64,000 nucleotides of DNA, taken from contig CM077599.1 in assembly GCA_039654915.1 (NCBI GenBank), positions 2,358,501-2,422,500 on the forward strand, in the 5' to 3' direction. Positions 22,478 to 35,801 of the stretch are shown here, piece after piece. Under the pieces are notes generated by a model. It was not told where the DNA came from and searched no databases. It saw only the letters and a program-made list of their open reading frames with translations. Numbering within the stretch: position 1 is the first letter of the stretch; each line of letters starts with the position of its first letter. This DNA comes from Aquilaria yunnanensis (lineage: Eukaryota > Streptophyta > Magnoliopsida > Malvales > Thymelaeaceae). A program made the translations under genes and the position numbers.

Positions 22478-24132
22478 GTGACAAAAGTGGTGCACATGTA
22501 GTAATATATGCTTGCGTACTAATTCTATCTACTTGGTCGTGAAAGTTTACTGCGCATATAAACATTGTACAAAAGCGATTCCCGGGCGTAGCATCGCTGT
22601 AATTAATGATGGGTAAAGCTACATGATTTTGCTCACTTTAATCAGCACTTCTTAAGCTTTACTCCAGCTGCATGTACCAAGGTATCTAGCTTAGCTAGTG
22701 AACTAATTAGGCAAGAAAAACTAATATGATATCATAATTAATGCTTTCATAAGCAGTCGTCACCGCTAATCTTGATTACTTATTATGTCCAAAGTCAAAT
22801 CAAGTCAACAAAATTAAGAACCAACACCAAGAAATTAAGCTCACGTTATATACTCAAGTAATTACTCAATACGCGGTTGTTGGGCGTCGACCTTAATTAA
22901 TTATAAGGAAATGTTGTTGAAAAATATCGGTTGGTTCAGCCCTGAGATAATGAATATTAACTTAAGTTTCTCAAACTAAAAAAACCCAAACGATCACCAA
23001 TTAACAAAAACTTATAACAATTTGATTCAACGCCACAAAACAAGAGCCAGGCAAATTGGTTTTTGTAAGTTGTTGGCTTGTTGGAGATGAGTTGAGTTGA
23101 GGGTAAGAGTGAGCATCAGTTGGGTATAATCAAAAGCCAAATTGAACAATTCATTTGATTGGCTAAATATTAACTGTGCATTGGAGGTTGGTTTAACTAT
23201 TGAAAAATTTACCAATTTTTGGATTGATTCTTTGAGGAACCGAAGCAAAATGAAACCAATTCAAAGAAATATATTTAAATATTATATTGTTATATGAATA
23301 TTATCAATATTACATATTTACCTATATCTTCATCTATTGAAAGTTATAAATATCATAGGGTGATTCGATTTTTTTAGTTTTAAACAAAAGACTAGATCAA
23401 ACTCAATACTATTGCAAACTTTCTCAATTGGCCACCACCGTCTGAGTAACACGTGTATTCAAACTTGAAAGTAACTATGCTAAATATTATTTAATGTGAT
23501 GAGCGCTAATTGGTTCAATTATTTATAATCAATTTTTTCCCAACCTTTTGTTCTATAAACATTATTTGTTCATGAATTTTTTTGGATTTGTGTTGATTAT
23601 TTTATTGATTATATTGATTTATACTTTATTAAAGTTTGATTTTTACTTATACTGCATCAATAGTTATGTTGTTCATTGTTATGATACTTAAATTTTACTT
23701 GAGTTTATAATATAATTAGTCTTTTACATAAATTATATTATTTTAATAAAAAATTTAAATTTTTTTGTAGGATCTTATAATTGATTTATGATATGATTTT
23801 ATAAGGTAAAAAATAATTTTGGATAGAATCCCAATCTTGACAGTTTTGATAAAGCCGATCCCAACCCAACCATGTCCACACCTAGTTGAGTGGGTCCCAA
23901 AGGAGAAGGAGTATAAATTATTCGCTCAGTTTCAAATTCTTTTAAGTATTTATTATAATCTAAATTATAAACAATGATTTCCGGCCCTTTAAATACCTCT
24001 CAGCATCTCTTCCTCAACTGCATCCAAAAACCAAAAAATTCCTTCTTCTCATCTCTCTCTCTCCCCTCAAAAAACAAAACAAGAAAAATAACCAAAATTA
24101 ATATATAGAAAAAACCTCGGAAAATTTCCAAA
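22478..24132. other. Intergenic sequence upstream of the DUF761 gene
   Basis: No gene seen in the distal part. A palindromic ACACGTGT (G-box-like) lies at about 23451. A TATA-like TTTAAATA stands at about 23988, roughly 145 bp before the DUF761 start codon, followed by a CT-rich leader (24030-24070) typical of plant 5' UTRs. Confidence 0.45.
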
Positions 24133-24762
24133 ATGGAGATGGAGCAGAGCCCACAGATAGTAGCCAAGAAAATATGGAACATAATTCGATTAGTTTTGAT
24201 GATGGTGAAGACAGGCATATCGAAGAGCAAGCTAGTGGTGGATCTCCACCTGATGATCAAGCGCGGCAACAAACTTGCCAACAAGGCTATCGACACCCTC
24301 CTCCTCCACCACCACCACCACCTTGCCTCCCTCAGCTGCCGCTCCGCCGACGCCCACCTCTCCTTCATCTCCCCCAAGGAATACGAGTTCAGCTGCAGCA
24401 ACAGCCCCGCCTTTTCCACCCGGCGGAAGCACCACTACCACCACCACCCCCGCCACTGGTCCAAATCCTTGAGGTACAACGACGTCACCACCGTTGCCGC
24501 AGTGCAACACGTTCTCGGGATGCTCAACGACGAGACGGCCGCCGCCGTCGATGCATCGCCGTTATTCCTTCCCGGGTTCGGGCGAAGCCCAATGGTGAGG
24601 CAGCTGAGGGTCACCGATTCGCCTTTCCCGGTGAAGGACGAAGGCGATGGCCAGGTGGACAAGGCGGCGGAGGAGTTTATAAACAAGTTCTATAAGGAGC
24701 TTAGGTCGCAGAAGAGAATGGCGGCGTTTGCGTCTCCGTACCGCGACGCTTGGGTGACATGA
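24133..24762 (+). CDS. DUF761 domain-containing protein (cotton-fibre-protein type), 209 aa
   Basis: A single-exon gene for a basic 209-residue protein of the plant DUF761 family, whose molecular role is not established. The N-terminus (residues 7-58) is rich in Lys, Leu and Ile, with a hydrophobic patch at 17-25. Two histidine clusters occur at 59-63 and 100-108. The middle (110-165) is Ser/Ala/Val-rich. The C-terminal signature, residues 175-197, reads VDKAAEEFINKFYKELRSQK and is the conserved helix that defines the family: acidic-aromatic with EEFI and FY. The ATG at 24133 follows an A-rich leader (CAAAATGGAG) and fits the plant start context; a second in-frame ATG lies two codons on. The open frame at 24174-24695 in another frame is a shadow made by the repeated CCACCA codons. 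Strong GC contrast with the flanks supports a real gene. Confidence 0.85.
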   Translation: MEMEQSPQIVAKKIWNIIRLVLMMVKTGISKSKLVVDLHLMIKRGNKLANKAIDTLLLHHHHHLASLSCRSADAHLSFISPKEYEFSCSNSPAFSTRRKHHYHHHPRHWSKSLRYNDVTTVAAVQHVLGMLNDETAAAVDASPLFLPGFGRSPMVRQLRVTDSPFPVKDEGDGQVDKAAEEFINKFYKELRSQKRMAAFASPYRDAWVT

Positions 24763-27700
24763 AGGAAATGTATATTGGGACGCCATTGATTGAACACATA
24801 TCAGGAAATTAGAAGCGGTTTTTTCTCCGGCACCGACGAACAAGAAATTGTAGCGGAGACTTGTTTATCATCATCAAGTTTGAAATTACATCGTCGACTC
24901 TTGTAAATCTCTTGATGGGCAGATAAATTTACAGCTGAATAGATCGATATAATATACCCTCACTTTTCAAGTTACAAAATCGCGTGGTTAAAGTCTCTCT
25001 CACTCTCGTTGAATTTTTTTTAGGGCTTGGTCTTAAGGTGTGATTAACCACAAATAATACATATCTACTTCATACTCTACACCCCTTTTCTTTGTCTTTT
25101 TGAGAAATTTTAACATTACTCCTATTAATGATCAATCTCGAAGACGGATAAGAAAAATAAAAGAGAAATAGTTAACCTATACTTTTCTTTATTTTATAAA
25201 AGTCGTGTGTACCTGCTACGATTAGTTGCATCTTGCATGGGAACTAAAGCCGGTATAAATTTGTATCGTATTGCTTTAAAGAGCAACTTTATTGAAAGCA
25301 AAATATACATATATTCAGGGCATAGACGCTTCTTATATGAAAAAAGAACTTTTGTTTCAAACGCCTAAAGATTAGTTTTCCGCTATAAACAGAGAATATT
25401 AAGGGTGTAAAATAAACAGTTATTACGAAGATTTTTTTTTTTTATCGGCAAAACAGACTTTTATTGATATTTCAGACCAGCAAGAAGCTGAGAACTACAA
25501 GAGTAAAAATAGCTACTACAAACCCCAGTCTCTAACCAAAGATAAGTGCTAAACAGACGATAGAGGAGTGGTACACCAATAAATTGGAAAATAATTGGCA
25601 GCATATGGATTTTACTTATTAGATAGCTACATACAAAAGCTATTTGATGGGCTGGACCTTCATTTGATATCGTACACAAATCTAGTAAACATCTGGCGTT
25701 ATTAATCCCAGTGTCCTAGCTGATCAGTTGCTGCCAGGGGATGGTGCCGTAGTTGAAATCCCCACTTCCCCCAAACTGCCAATTATGGCTAGCCAATCTT
25801 TCACGTTTCGAGATACAAACAAGTTACCGCATTACCTACCATTTACCTACTAGAATAAATACAGTTACTTAAATACTTGTATTAGATGTTTTTAAGTAAA
25901 AAAAAAAACTTAGATATTTTGTATTAAAATATGTTTCTAACTACAACATAATTCGGCTGTAGCAACTGGTTATTCTATGATAGATTGATGGTTATTTTCC
26001 TTTTTGAAAGACAGAAAAAAGCAATTGTCAAATGGTGGACAAACACCTGATCGCGCAAGGTTTGGCCACTGTACTCTAGCAATCGAATATGGGCATGGTG
26101 ACTATGGGTGACCGTTTTATTCAATGGCCTAGGTGACCATTTTAATGGTAGCTACATCATTATCATAATATTTCACTTCTTATAATTAATAATTAACTAA
26201 ATTTAGATAAATTTAATTAAAATTTACAAAAGAAAACTACTCCAATATTTTAGGAATGTATATAACCAGAAAATACGCATTTTATTAATTAATAAAAATA
26301 TCCACGACCTAAATATAATATATAATTACAAAACATCGTCTTTCGGGCTGGGAATGGTTGGAAACAAAGGTCTCCAGCACTGGGGTTGAAATGGCAAAGA
26401 GAATTTGGATGAGGGTCGTAAAATTGGGTAAGATGCACAACTCGGTGGCTAAGGGGTTTTAAATTTAAGTGGCATAGTGCCCTAGCCGTTGCTATCCTGG
26501 CCCGTGACTTTAGCCATGATCAACTTGCCGCCACTAAGCCATAGTCAGATAGCGATGCCTGGCCATCGCAAAGATGACATAAACACAAAAAATATATATT
26601 TGAAAAAACCATGGCGACAACCACCAGCCATTGTACACATGCTCTATTGCAATAGCTAGTTGTTGCAAATGGGTACAAAGATTTTTATCCGTTTAGAAAA
26701 AGAAAAAAAAAACCTAGTGATAACCAGCATTTACTAGGGTTTGGCTAGTTAATGATGGCTAAACAGCCACTTTGTCTGCCCAAACCCTAGCTACTGCTGG
26801 CCGTTGTTATACACATGCTCTTTTGGAATGGCTGGTCATTGCAAATGTATATAAAGACATTTAACTATCTAGAAAAAAAAAGCCCAGCAACAATCAATTA
26901 CCATTATAAACAGGATATTTGTAACAGCTAACTGTTACAAATTTGCATAGCAACATTTAACAATGGGTAACTATTACCAAATTTTTGTTGTGGTCATCAT
27001 TATATAGTGATAATTTTGTGTCATTACTAATTTTATTGTCACTAAATTGATCATTTCTAGAAGTAATAAAATATGAAATGGTATGCAACCATTCAAATTC
27101 CTTTGATTTTTTTTTTTTTTTTTTGCGCAAAAGCTCGCTCCTCAGTTAGAGCTAATTTATTTGTATCACACAGAACCCGCTATTGGACATGTAATAATAC
27201 TTCAATTAATTTGTTTAGCTAAAGACTAAAGAGTAGTGAATATAGAAATTACTTATATCACTAATGTTGTGATATGAATAGTTGCATGTCTAGGTAGGTA
27301 GAGTGGAACTACTAGAGTTATTGGTAAGGCCTTTTTGTCTGTGTACGGTTGCGGCCAGCCACTTTGTGTTGTGACTTGTAATACATGATTCAATTTTTTA
27401 ATTACGTACAGTACTCTCTAAATTAAACACATCCCACAGATATGATATATGTAACAGAAAAAGAAAATCCTCTTGATTTGCGCTACTACAAATTAGTGCA
27501 CCCACAGCCTTACAAGTCGTTGTAGAAAATATAATTTTAATAGGGTGTGTATATATATATAACCCCGGAAGGGTTTGCACACTTTGACTGCAGAAATAAT
27601 GGGCGCAGACACAGTCGTGAATATTTTGCTGCGGCCGGCGTTCAGAACGTAATTAAACTTATTTTTAACATACAAAGCTCATTCTAAAATACATTTTTTT

Positions 27701-27867
27701 TAATTTTTTTTTTTTGTTTTCCTACTTGTTTTGCACAAACAAGAAATTAAAAAATTATTTAAAAATGCATTATAAAATCACCAGAATGGTTTGTTGCGGG
27801 TAAATTGAGGACTAATCTCTTTCAAATTAAATACGCAAACATGCCACCAGCTTAATTATGGTACTCA
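24763..27867. other. Intergenic sequence with repeat fragments
   Basis: No gene seen. A LINE-like 3' end is listed separately at 25433. At 26610-26700 and 26790-26876 two diverged direct copies (both with TACACATGCTC and TTGCAAATG) repeat with period about 176. The tract 26340-26992 may belong to a CACTA-like element, since it ends TTTTTGTTGTG, but no matching left end was found. Poly-T runs occur at about 27108-27124 and 27706-27715. Confidence 0.4.
25433..25680 (-). mobile_element. Possible 5'-truncated LINE 3' end
   Basis: On the minus strand the sequence ends ATCAATAAAAGTCTGTTTTG, then CCGAT and a pure A run (about 25433-25446). Plant L1-type LINEs typically end with an AATAAA near a poly(A) tail like this. 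No reverse transcriptase frame or target duplication was identified, so a processed 3' UTR is an alternative. The upper boundary is a guess. Confidence 0.35.
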
Positions 27868-27875
27868 TATATATA

Positions 27876-28067
27876 CAGGGGTGGATCCAAGTTTTTAAAA
27901 ACAGAAGGGGCTAAAATAAATTTGTTCTTGAACTATAATTTTATAAAGGAATTTTATGAATTTTAAGAATGGCTCATAATATATTTTTTAAAAAATTTTG
28001 AAAAAATTAAAGATATATTACAATTTTAAGGGGCGAGGCCCTACTAACTCCTCTAGTTCCGCCACTG
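27876..28067. mobile_element. hAT-type MITE, 192 bp
   Basis: The ends are CAGGGGTGGATCCA and, inverted, CAGTGGCGGAACTA, the common hAT MITE type in plants. The flanking 8-mers TATATATA and TATTTATG agree at 6 of 8 positions. The interior is AT-rich and non-coding. Confidence 0.6.
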
Positions 28068-28075
28068 TATTTATG

Positions 28076-30180
28076 TTTCATCAGCCCTACGTCTCGCGTG
28101 GCCTCGAATCTATATATAATATGGACCTGGTGTTGCCACCTAGCCTGATCTACATCTTCAGTACTGGTAACCTGTAAATATATAATTGTAAACAAATTGC
28201 AGTAATAATTAAGGGCTGAAAAGAAAGGGAAATTAAGTCGGGGCTGGTGAAAGAAATAAAGGAAGGAGGGAGATTGGTGGCCGTGGCGCAAGAAAAGGAC
28301 TGGACAAGAGAATTGGTTGAGGGATTGCGACGGACTCCATCATTGGGGAAGGCAGTCTCTCTCCAGCCATCTGTCTCACCATGGACGACTTCTTTGCGCA
28401 AAGAAGTTTCGGTTTAATAATTACGTACTTCAAAATTAAATAAACGCCTTGTTGTTGAATTTTTATTTTGTATACTACCAATGGAAACCATCACGAAATC
28501 TATTTTACAAGTTGTTGTTTCTTTTGTAGAATTTCAAAAAGTTTTGAGGAAGTCAAGTGTAATGAGTATAAATTTTTTTAGGCCAGTTTCAAACCTATGT
28601 TTGACAATTTTATATTGTATATTTAGAACAATTTTAAATTTTGCGATCAAACTTCTTCACGTTTGTAAATTAGTGCACAAAAGCAAAAATAATTACCATT
28701 CTATTTGAAGCTTTACTGTTTAGTTGGCAATTAAACTTCAACTGCGACAGAGATCAAATAATGAGTTATATTTAATGTATTACTCTTATTGTTTTTTTCA
28801 TGAAAAATACAACATTATTTTCATTTTAATATTTTGTCTAGAATTAGTGCCATTTGAAAGCTAATATTCTATCTAATTAACAATTATTTGGATAAAATTC
28901 TTCTAGAAAGTAATCAATTTTTAATGAATTTTTTTACTTATTCCACCAAGAAAAAAAATCAGTAAAAAATATTTAATTTTTTCATCAAAATGTTTAAAAA
29001 TAAAATTTAAACTACTTTGAGTATAAAATTTCAATTACATACTAGTTAAGCAAATAGTCATTATACATAAAAGTATCAATAATAACTTATTTTTAAAAAA
29101 TCAGTACTGAACATTTAGTTTTGTTGAGGTTACATATGAATGGAAACTCTACAATTTCATACGTCCAAGAAGTATTTTTCTACTATTGTTTAATAAATTT
29201 TATTTATTAAATTTTATTTTCTAAATCAGGTATGAAAAAAATTAAAAAAATTGAATTAATTTCTAAAAAATTTTATTCAAGTGATGATGATGATTATTAG
29301 GTTGATAGAATATTTACTTTTAGTTAACACAGATACAAAAAAAAAAATCAATAAACCTGAAAATAATAAGTTTTTTTAAAGAGTTTCTGAATTGAAAGAG
29401 AACATCATACCTAGGTTCTATCCTCAGTTGTTAGAGATAAATGGAGAAGTACTTATTAGAAATTAAAAAAAAAAAAAGAAGTATTTTAGAGTTTAATCCA
29501 AGTTTAATCAGCACGTGGCAGAAGAATCAATATAAATAAATAAAATAGAATAAAACTGCTTTTTCTTTGTTGTTTTCCTGCCCCCGTCTCCATTGTACAT
29601 ATGGACAAGGAGTAGGTGTTTGGCACCTGCTGGGCCAGCATGCCTGTTCCGGACCTTTAGCCGACCAGGCCCATAAGATAAAATGCGGGCCATCCAACTA
29701 AGAGTTAACAGCCCAAGTCACCTTTGAGCACGGCTTAACGCAGCCCATGTCGAGATTCGAGACGCACAACTGAACAAGTACTAAACAACGAATGCCGAAA
29801 GGACGCAACTCAAAACCTCCAGTCCAGCATATTCTTCTGAGGGTTCCGAACTCGAGAGTCGCTGTCGTAGACAAGACAAATGCCGGAATAATCAACTCGT
29901 AGTTGAAAGTTGAAACACGTCATACACATTAGCTTTTCCCTCGTGGCTAACATTTTCTAAACGCTAGCTACTTTCCAGCAGGGGTATTCATCTCACATGG
30001 GCTACTCGTAAAATTGATTGCATCTAACCGAACTAAACCAAAATTATGATATTGCGTGTATTTTATACAGGTTAGGGTAGAGTTAGGTGATGAGCATAAA
30101 TTTTATGTATAAAAATTCCATTTTAAAATTAATTATAGCACAAATAAAAATTTAAAAATTGTAAAATAGATATTTTTTGG
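28076..30180. other. AT-rich intergenic sequence
   Basis: No gene supported. A short GC-richer patch at 28240-28400 and another at 29570-29900 contain minus-strand frames of 60-90 codons without recognisable domains. The rest is AT-rich. Confidence 0.45.
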
Positions 30181-31060
30181 GGATTGATTCTCTAGCATGT
30201 ACACAATCCTTTGATTAACGTTTCGAGCTTTTGGTGGAGACATGAACGGCTTCTTCACGAACACAGACTCCAGAGTTTGTTTTGCACGAATACGAACTGA
30301 GGTTCCCACTGTTTCTTTTGGTTTGAGCTTTTTCCGTTGTATTCCTTGGACTTAAGGGCCTTCGATACTGTCCGCCACTTCTTTATCGCTTTTCTTAAAG
30401 TTTTACTTGATGCAGCACAACAACAAATCTTCCATGTTCCCCTCCTTCCACCGGAGCTAAACTTGAACTTGATGTAGCTTTGTCCCACATTCTTTGCATT
30501 CCTCGTAGTGTTCTTTAAATCTGGCTTTGAAACTGGGATTTGATCTTTCTTGGGTTTGATTTCTCTTATTATTGGGCATTTGTGTTTGATCGGCTTGAAG
30601 AGCTGAAGAAAACTTCTTGTAACAAAATTTTCCTCCTCCTTGATTCTGCTTCTCCAATTTTGTTCTCCTTTCTTTTTGGCCTTAGGGGGCTATTTATAGG
30701 TATAGGGGATATGTGGTTTAGTTCAAGAAAATCACATGTGATAATTATCATATATTTATATTTTCTATTTATCTTAATAAAAGATAAATATGATAATTAT
30801 CCCTCCTTAATTATTCAATTTATTTAATTCAAAAGGATAATTAATGAAATATTCTAGAATATTTGAGCTAAATGATGGGTATTCATGGGCTTTGTCATTT
30901 TGTACCTTGAGGCCCAATTTTCCAAAATGAACTTTGGCTAAAATAGGATAATGAGTCTTCATTCGAGACGTCCGATTGCATGTTTTTGGGTTCCAAAAAT
31001 TAGGTTTTTTGAATTTGTAGTTTTCCAAAATTGATGGACTTCTGAATTTTGGACACCAAT
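30180..31060 (-). mobile_element. Possible LTR fragment (minus orientation)
   Basis: On the minus strand ATACCTATAAATAGCCCCCT at about 30690 looks like the TATA box and transcription start of a plant LTR, followed by a leader and an 82-codon-size open region. No paired LTR, primer site or pol sequence was found. The borders are uncertain and the call rests on general appearance. Confidence 0.3.
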
Positions 31061-32460
31061 TTTGAGATGGACTAGTGTTAAGTGTAAGACATATCTATCA
31101 TTTAACCTTTATTTGTGTACTTCATAGCACTAATTGTTAGAATTTAGTGTCATTCTAGTGTTATTCTTATGTTTTTGTAGGTGAAGGTGATTAGAGCAAA
31201 AGAGGGGTAACTTGAAAGCAAATTTGGGATCTTTTCTTGGCAAATTCAGGCTTGGGTAAAGGAATAAAAGTTGTAGCCCTTATTCTTAACTTTGATTGGG
31301 TTGTTGAATTGCCTCAATTAGACACTTGTGCGCAAAGTTATGGTCAAAATACTGAAGAATATCCGTGCTGTCGAGTATTGGTGACACGTTGCCAGGAGTG
31401 GTGACGCATTGCCGAGACCTGCTCTGTTTATAAAAATCCTCAGTGAAAAGTTACGGAGGAGGATCCCCTTCGACCCCAAACCCTCTATACTCATTTTTTG
31501 GCTAGTTTTCTTAGGGTTTCCATGGATTAGGGAGCTAGAAGGCTAATTTGATGGAGATTCTTACTTTGATTGAAGTGGAACCTCTTTTACAACAAGGATT
31601 TCTACTTAGATTTGGTTCTTCTAACCCTAACTCCTATTTTTCTTTAGTTTGAGATTCTTGTAAATATGTGTAGATTTGTTATTTCTATGGATGTTGTGGA
31701 CCATTTGGGATGATTTGATGCTTGTAAATACATAACCCATTGATTATTTCCATGATTTGTTGGCTCTTTTAGCTTATACTTGAATGTGTTCTTCATTTGT
31801 TGGCTACTTGTGTTGAATAACTTTCTAGACTTAGGAAAAGCTCGAGAGAGGTTTCCAAGGTTGAAAGAGGGCTAATAGCGCATGGGTAATTGGTAGATTT
31901 GAGAGAACTATCGTTCTTATGAGGCCTTAAAGGAGAACTTGAGCTTAATGGTTTCTAGGACAACTGGTTAGCATGAGAATATCTAACGGGGTTCTAAGGA
32001 ACAAATTGGCCCTGTCTTAAGAAAAAAGGGTTGATACTATAGAATTTTCCGGCCTGCAACTTTCAGGAAGCATGATTTGAGTTAGGTAGGTACGTATGTC
32101 AAAGCTATGTCTATGCAGCAACCCATTTAGTCTGAATTTCTTAAAAATTTTATAAATATGTGTTTAGGATAGCTGTTATGTTTGTTTGGTTTGGTGGTTG
32201 GGTGACCCATAATTTTGGTAGTTTAGTTTCTTATTCATTGTTTTCCACGGTTTATTTGCTCTAGCTAAAGTGAGGTCATCGTACTTGGTAGTTGATGGGA
32301 TTCTTTGCCATACAATTCTCTGTGAGATCGACACCTGACTCATCGCTACTGCAATTGACACCGTACACTTGCAGGTGAAATTGGAGTTAAGGTTGAGAAG
32401 GTTTTTTATAAACTTCTGTCTCACGAAAACTAGGCAATTTAAATTAGGTTTAATATATTT
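31060..32460 (+). mobile_element. Retrotransposon LTR relic
   Basis: The segment at 32312-32377, with GAGATCGACACCTGACTC then CATCGCTACTGCAATTGACA and CCGTACACTTGCAGGTG, closely resembles the 3' part of a widespread family of plant LTRs. The upstream region (31360-31500) contains the GC-richer leader seen in such LTRs. No second LTR or coding part is visible in the window, so it is a solo LTR or a fragment. The borders are approximate. Confidence 0.45.
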
Positions 32461-32734
32461 TAACCCAATTAAATTTTGATATCTACAATCATACATATGG
32501 GATCGGATCGAGTGGTGGAAAGTAAAACTCGGTTAACTCAAGCCAACCTGCTTTTAGTCTCCAATTTCTATTCCATAATTCCTTATCCCTAAGCCTGCTT
32601 GTAACATTGCCATCCTTCTTTCTAATATAGTAGCAATACTCGTCTCTCTCTTTCTCTTGAGGTAGCATCTTATCTTATTGAAATCACTATTGGCTGAGAA
32701 GAAAATGTCTTAACTTTTTCACTGTTTTTTTTTT

Positions 32735-34322
32735 GTAAATGACACATTGTCCGTAAACTATTACAATATTACATAGTCATCCCAAAATTATGAATTGTTG
32801 CATTAGTTGTCCTTAACCTACCAAATTGTTATACAAGTTGTCTTGCCATTATACTAGCCATTAAAAAGTGGCAGAAGTTGAGGGAAAAATTACACAATCA
32901 CTCCTAATACTTAGAAAATTTTTCTATTTGAGTTCTCAGCTTTTAAATTTAAGGCTTTTAAAGTTCTTTTTTTTTTCTTTTCTAAGGCCTTTTGTCTTCT
33001 TTTGTTTTTTTCCTTATTGCTTCTTAGGAATTTTTTTTTTGATTTATAAAAAAAATCTATATTAATTATTGCTAGGATTTATGTGACATTTTTCAATTTT
33101 CAAAAGTAACAAATAAAATCAATAGAAAAAATAGATGAACAATTACTATAGAGAGTGTCATACACCAAATTATTGGGGTCGGGATGAGAATTGAAGTAAT
33201 AATTCTTAGTATTAGTTGATTTCCCTATGACAAACTCAGCTACTCTATTATCTTTCTCCCATGAGTCCTTGACTTCTTAGTTTGGCAATGAACAATGGCT
33301 TATGCAGCATTCATACGACTAGTTTTCACGTATTCTGTAAATAATCAACAGACATTTTATAAGCAAAATCCAATAGACTCAAATGAATAAATAGGTTGTA
33401 AATTATTATGTGGCATTCATACAACTACTTTCCAGCAATCTAAGAAGGCAATTTCTTGTCTAATTTATCCCACGAAGAACTCCATACATACGAAAACAAG
33501 CAAAGGAAAAAAAAAAGTCCAACTAAGATAAAGCAAGAGCCTTCAATAACCATGACTTCATAAAATAAAAGTAATATAAGGATTTTATAGCGTTCAAACT
33601 TCAGGTAAAGAGTACGTACTAAAACGGGTTGCACTTGGTCATTATAAAGTGGCAACTTAGTTATGGGCAATGCTAAAAGAATTGTAGCCAATGGACAAAT
33701 ACAATATGCTTGTAGAGTACTGTAATTTTAGGAAAAAAAAACTATGCTTATTTATAGTATACAATGTACAACCAACAACAGAGAATAAAAATAAAATAAA
33801 CTAAGTTTGACAAATTACAACTGTGCATTGATAAAAAGTTCATGTAGATTAGAAAAACTAAACATGGGCAAGAATATCTTTCTTTTGAACTATTCCATGG
33901 AAGTAGAAATCCATAATAAAACATAAACCTTGCATAAGCAAACTCACAAATAGCAAGAAAAAGATAAAGTATTAAAAAAACGCAAAACTATACCAGCAAC
34001 CCACGAACAAATAGTTTCAAAGATAATAAAACAATTTTAAGACTCAAATAGAAAAATTTTAGGACTAGTTTTTATATATGATCGTACCAGCAACCCATGA
34101 ACAAATAACTAAGTATTATGACTTAAACAAAAAAGTTTTCTAAGTATTAGGACTGATTGGGCAACTTTTCCCCTAACTTTTCTCACATTTTAATGTCTGG
34201 TATAACTGCAGGACAACGGGTGCAACAATTATATAATTTGAGGACAACTGGTATAACAATTCATAGTTTCAAGATGATTACGCAACACTAGCAATAGTTT
34301 AGGGACACCACGTGTCATTTAC
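32735..34322. mobile_element. Mutator-like element with about 200-bp TIRs
   Basis: The ends are long imperfect inverted repeats starting GTAAATGACAC (left, 32735) and its complement (right, ending about 34322). Both contain GAATTGTT, AGTTGTCCT and AATCA/CTCCTAATACTTA-type words over about 200 bp. Insertion was into a poly-T site, so the target duplication is T-rich and cannot be delimited. The 1.2-kb interior is AT-rich without recognisable coding sequence. Confidence 0.65.
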
Positions 34323-34329
34323 CTTTTTT

Positions 34330-35361
34330 TTTTTTTAATCTATTGTAGGCCAGAGAAAATGCAATTATACAAATGAACTTGCTAAGAAGAAAAGAAACAT
34401 TGTATGAGTGTCGCTTGGCATTGGAACAAAATGTATATATTTTTTACCCATTAGATCTTTCATATTTTAAGTTTGTTTCTTGCTTTATATTTTGTGGTAC
34501 TTGTTTGTAGTGAACTTAAGCAGTTGGGCCTATACGAATTCTTGCTTGGCATTTTTCCATTTTCTGCTGCTTTTGGGTTCTTATGACATTAACAGGTCAA
34601 TAGAATATTATGTTGCTAAAGAAATTGCAAGGATGCTTCTACAAAACTTTGTTAACCTGTGAAAATTGTTGGACCTGATCGCATTTGCAAGTAATTTATT
34701 TTAATTTTTTCAGTGTTCTTTTATAATTTTTTTGCTTGCTTCTCATATTATATTTACTAGTGTTAACATGAATAAAAGAAGCACTATGACCATTTTCATG
34801 CATTTGGAGTAACTAAAAAAATAGGTTGTAGAGGCATTCATCCCTATCTAGTTGGAATAAGTGTTGAGGGTACAATTTTTAGTTAAACTTTTGTGAGTCA
34901 TGTTTCTTTGAATATTTTCTTTTAAATCACATGTAGTAGCATATTATATTATAGGTGGTTGGCCATTGACCATGTTTGCCACCTTTCAGTTTTATAAGTA
35001 AAAGATATTCTAATTTGAAACTAGTGCAAAAACTAGTATATTGGAGAAATTGTGTTTTTGATGCCATCTATTCAGGGGTATTACACAAAACAAAGCTACT
35101 TGTGTATTACTCATGTAATGTAAACTATATATATAGTGGCAGAAAGTGTTAATGTTGTTTATTGTAAATATGAAACTTGATTATACTAAATAACCTGAAC
35201 CACCTTTGATACGGGATCAGGTTTCAATTGGGTTCTTACTTATGTGGGTGGAGTTGGGTATTAGGATGTGCAGCCGAATCATGGTAGATGGTAAATTCAA
35301 GTTATGCCAAAACTAGTCATACTTGCCCCATGGATACCCTTACTTTCTAGCATGCTAATAT
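34330..35361. other. AT-rich intergenic sequence
   Basis: No gene, RNA gene or structured repeat seen. Confidence 0.5.
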
Positions 35362-35370
35362 ATTGGTAAG

Positions 35371-35792
35371 AAAAAAGGCATTTTTAGTCCTAAAACTTTT
35401 TGAGTTTTATCATATTAGTCCCAAAGACTCCTAGATTCGTTAAAGAAGTATTAAAACATCTAAGTATAAACCATATTAGTCCTCAAACTCTCAATTTTTC
35501 CATTTGATAGACGGAATGCACATGTTACTATAAACAACATTTTCTTTCTAAGCATGTCAGCAAAAAATAAGACTATTTGGGCTGGCAGCTTAAATGTTTT
35601 AGAATTTCTTTGACAAATCAAAGAGTTTTAGGACTAATTTGGTAAAATTTGAAAAGATTTGAATTTCATTGATGACAGTGACTAACAAAGTTATTGATTT
35701 TAACATTTTGGGACTTGTTTGCTAAATTGAGGAGCTTAAGAACTAACTTGGTAAAACTTGAAAAATTTTAGGATTGAAAATGCCTTTGCCCA
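35371..35792. mobile_element. Mutator-like MITE, 422 bp
   Basis: Inverted ends: AAAAAAGGCATTTTTAGTCC on the left and, inverted, GGGCAAAGGCATTTTCAATC on the right. Inverted similarity extends about 90 bp inward (AGTTTTA.CA..TTAGT). The flanking 9-mers ATTGGTAAG (35362-35370) and ATTGGTAAA (35793-35801) match at 8 of 9 positions. Non-coding. Confidence 0.78.
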
Positions 35793-35801
35793 ATTGGTAA
35801 A

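Noticed and set aside
24174..24695. 173-codon frame overlapping the DUF761 gene
   Set aside because: Its Pro/Arg/His repeats are the frame-shifted reading of the real gene's CCACCA-rich codons; the DUF761 signature is in the other frame.
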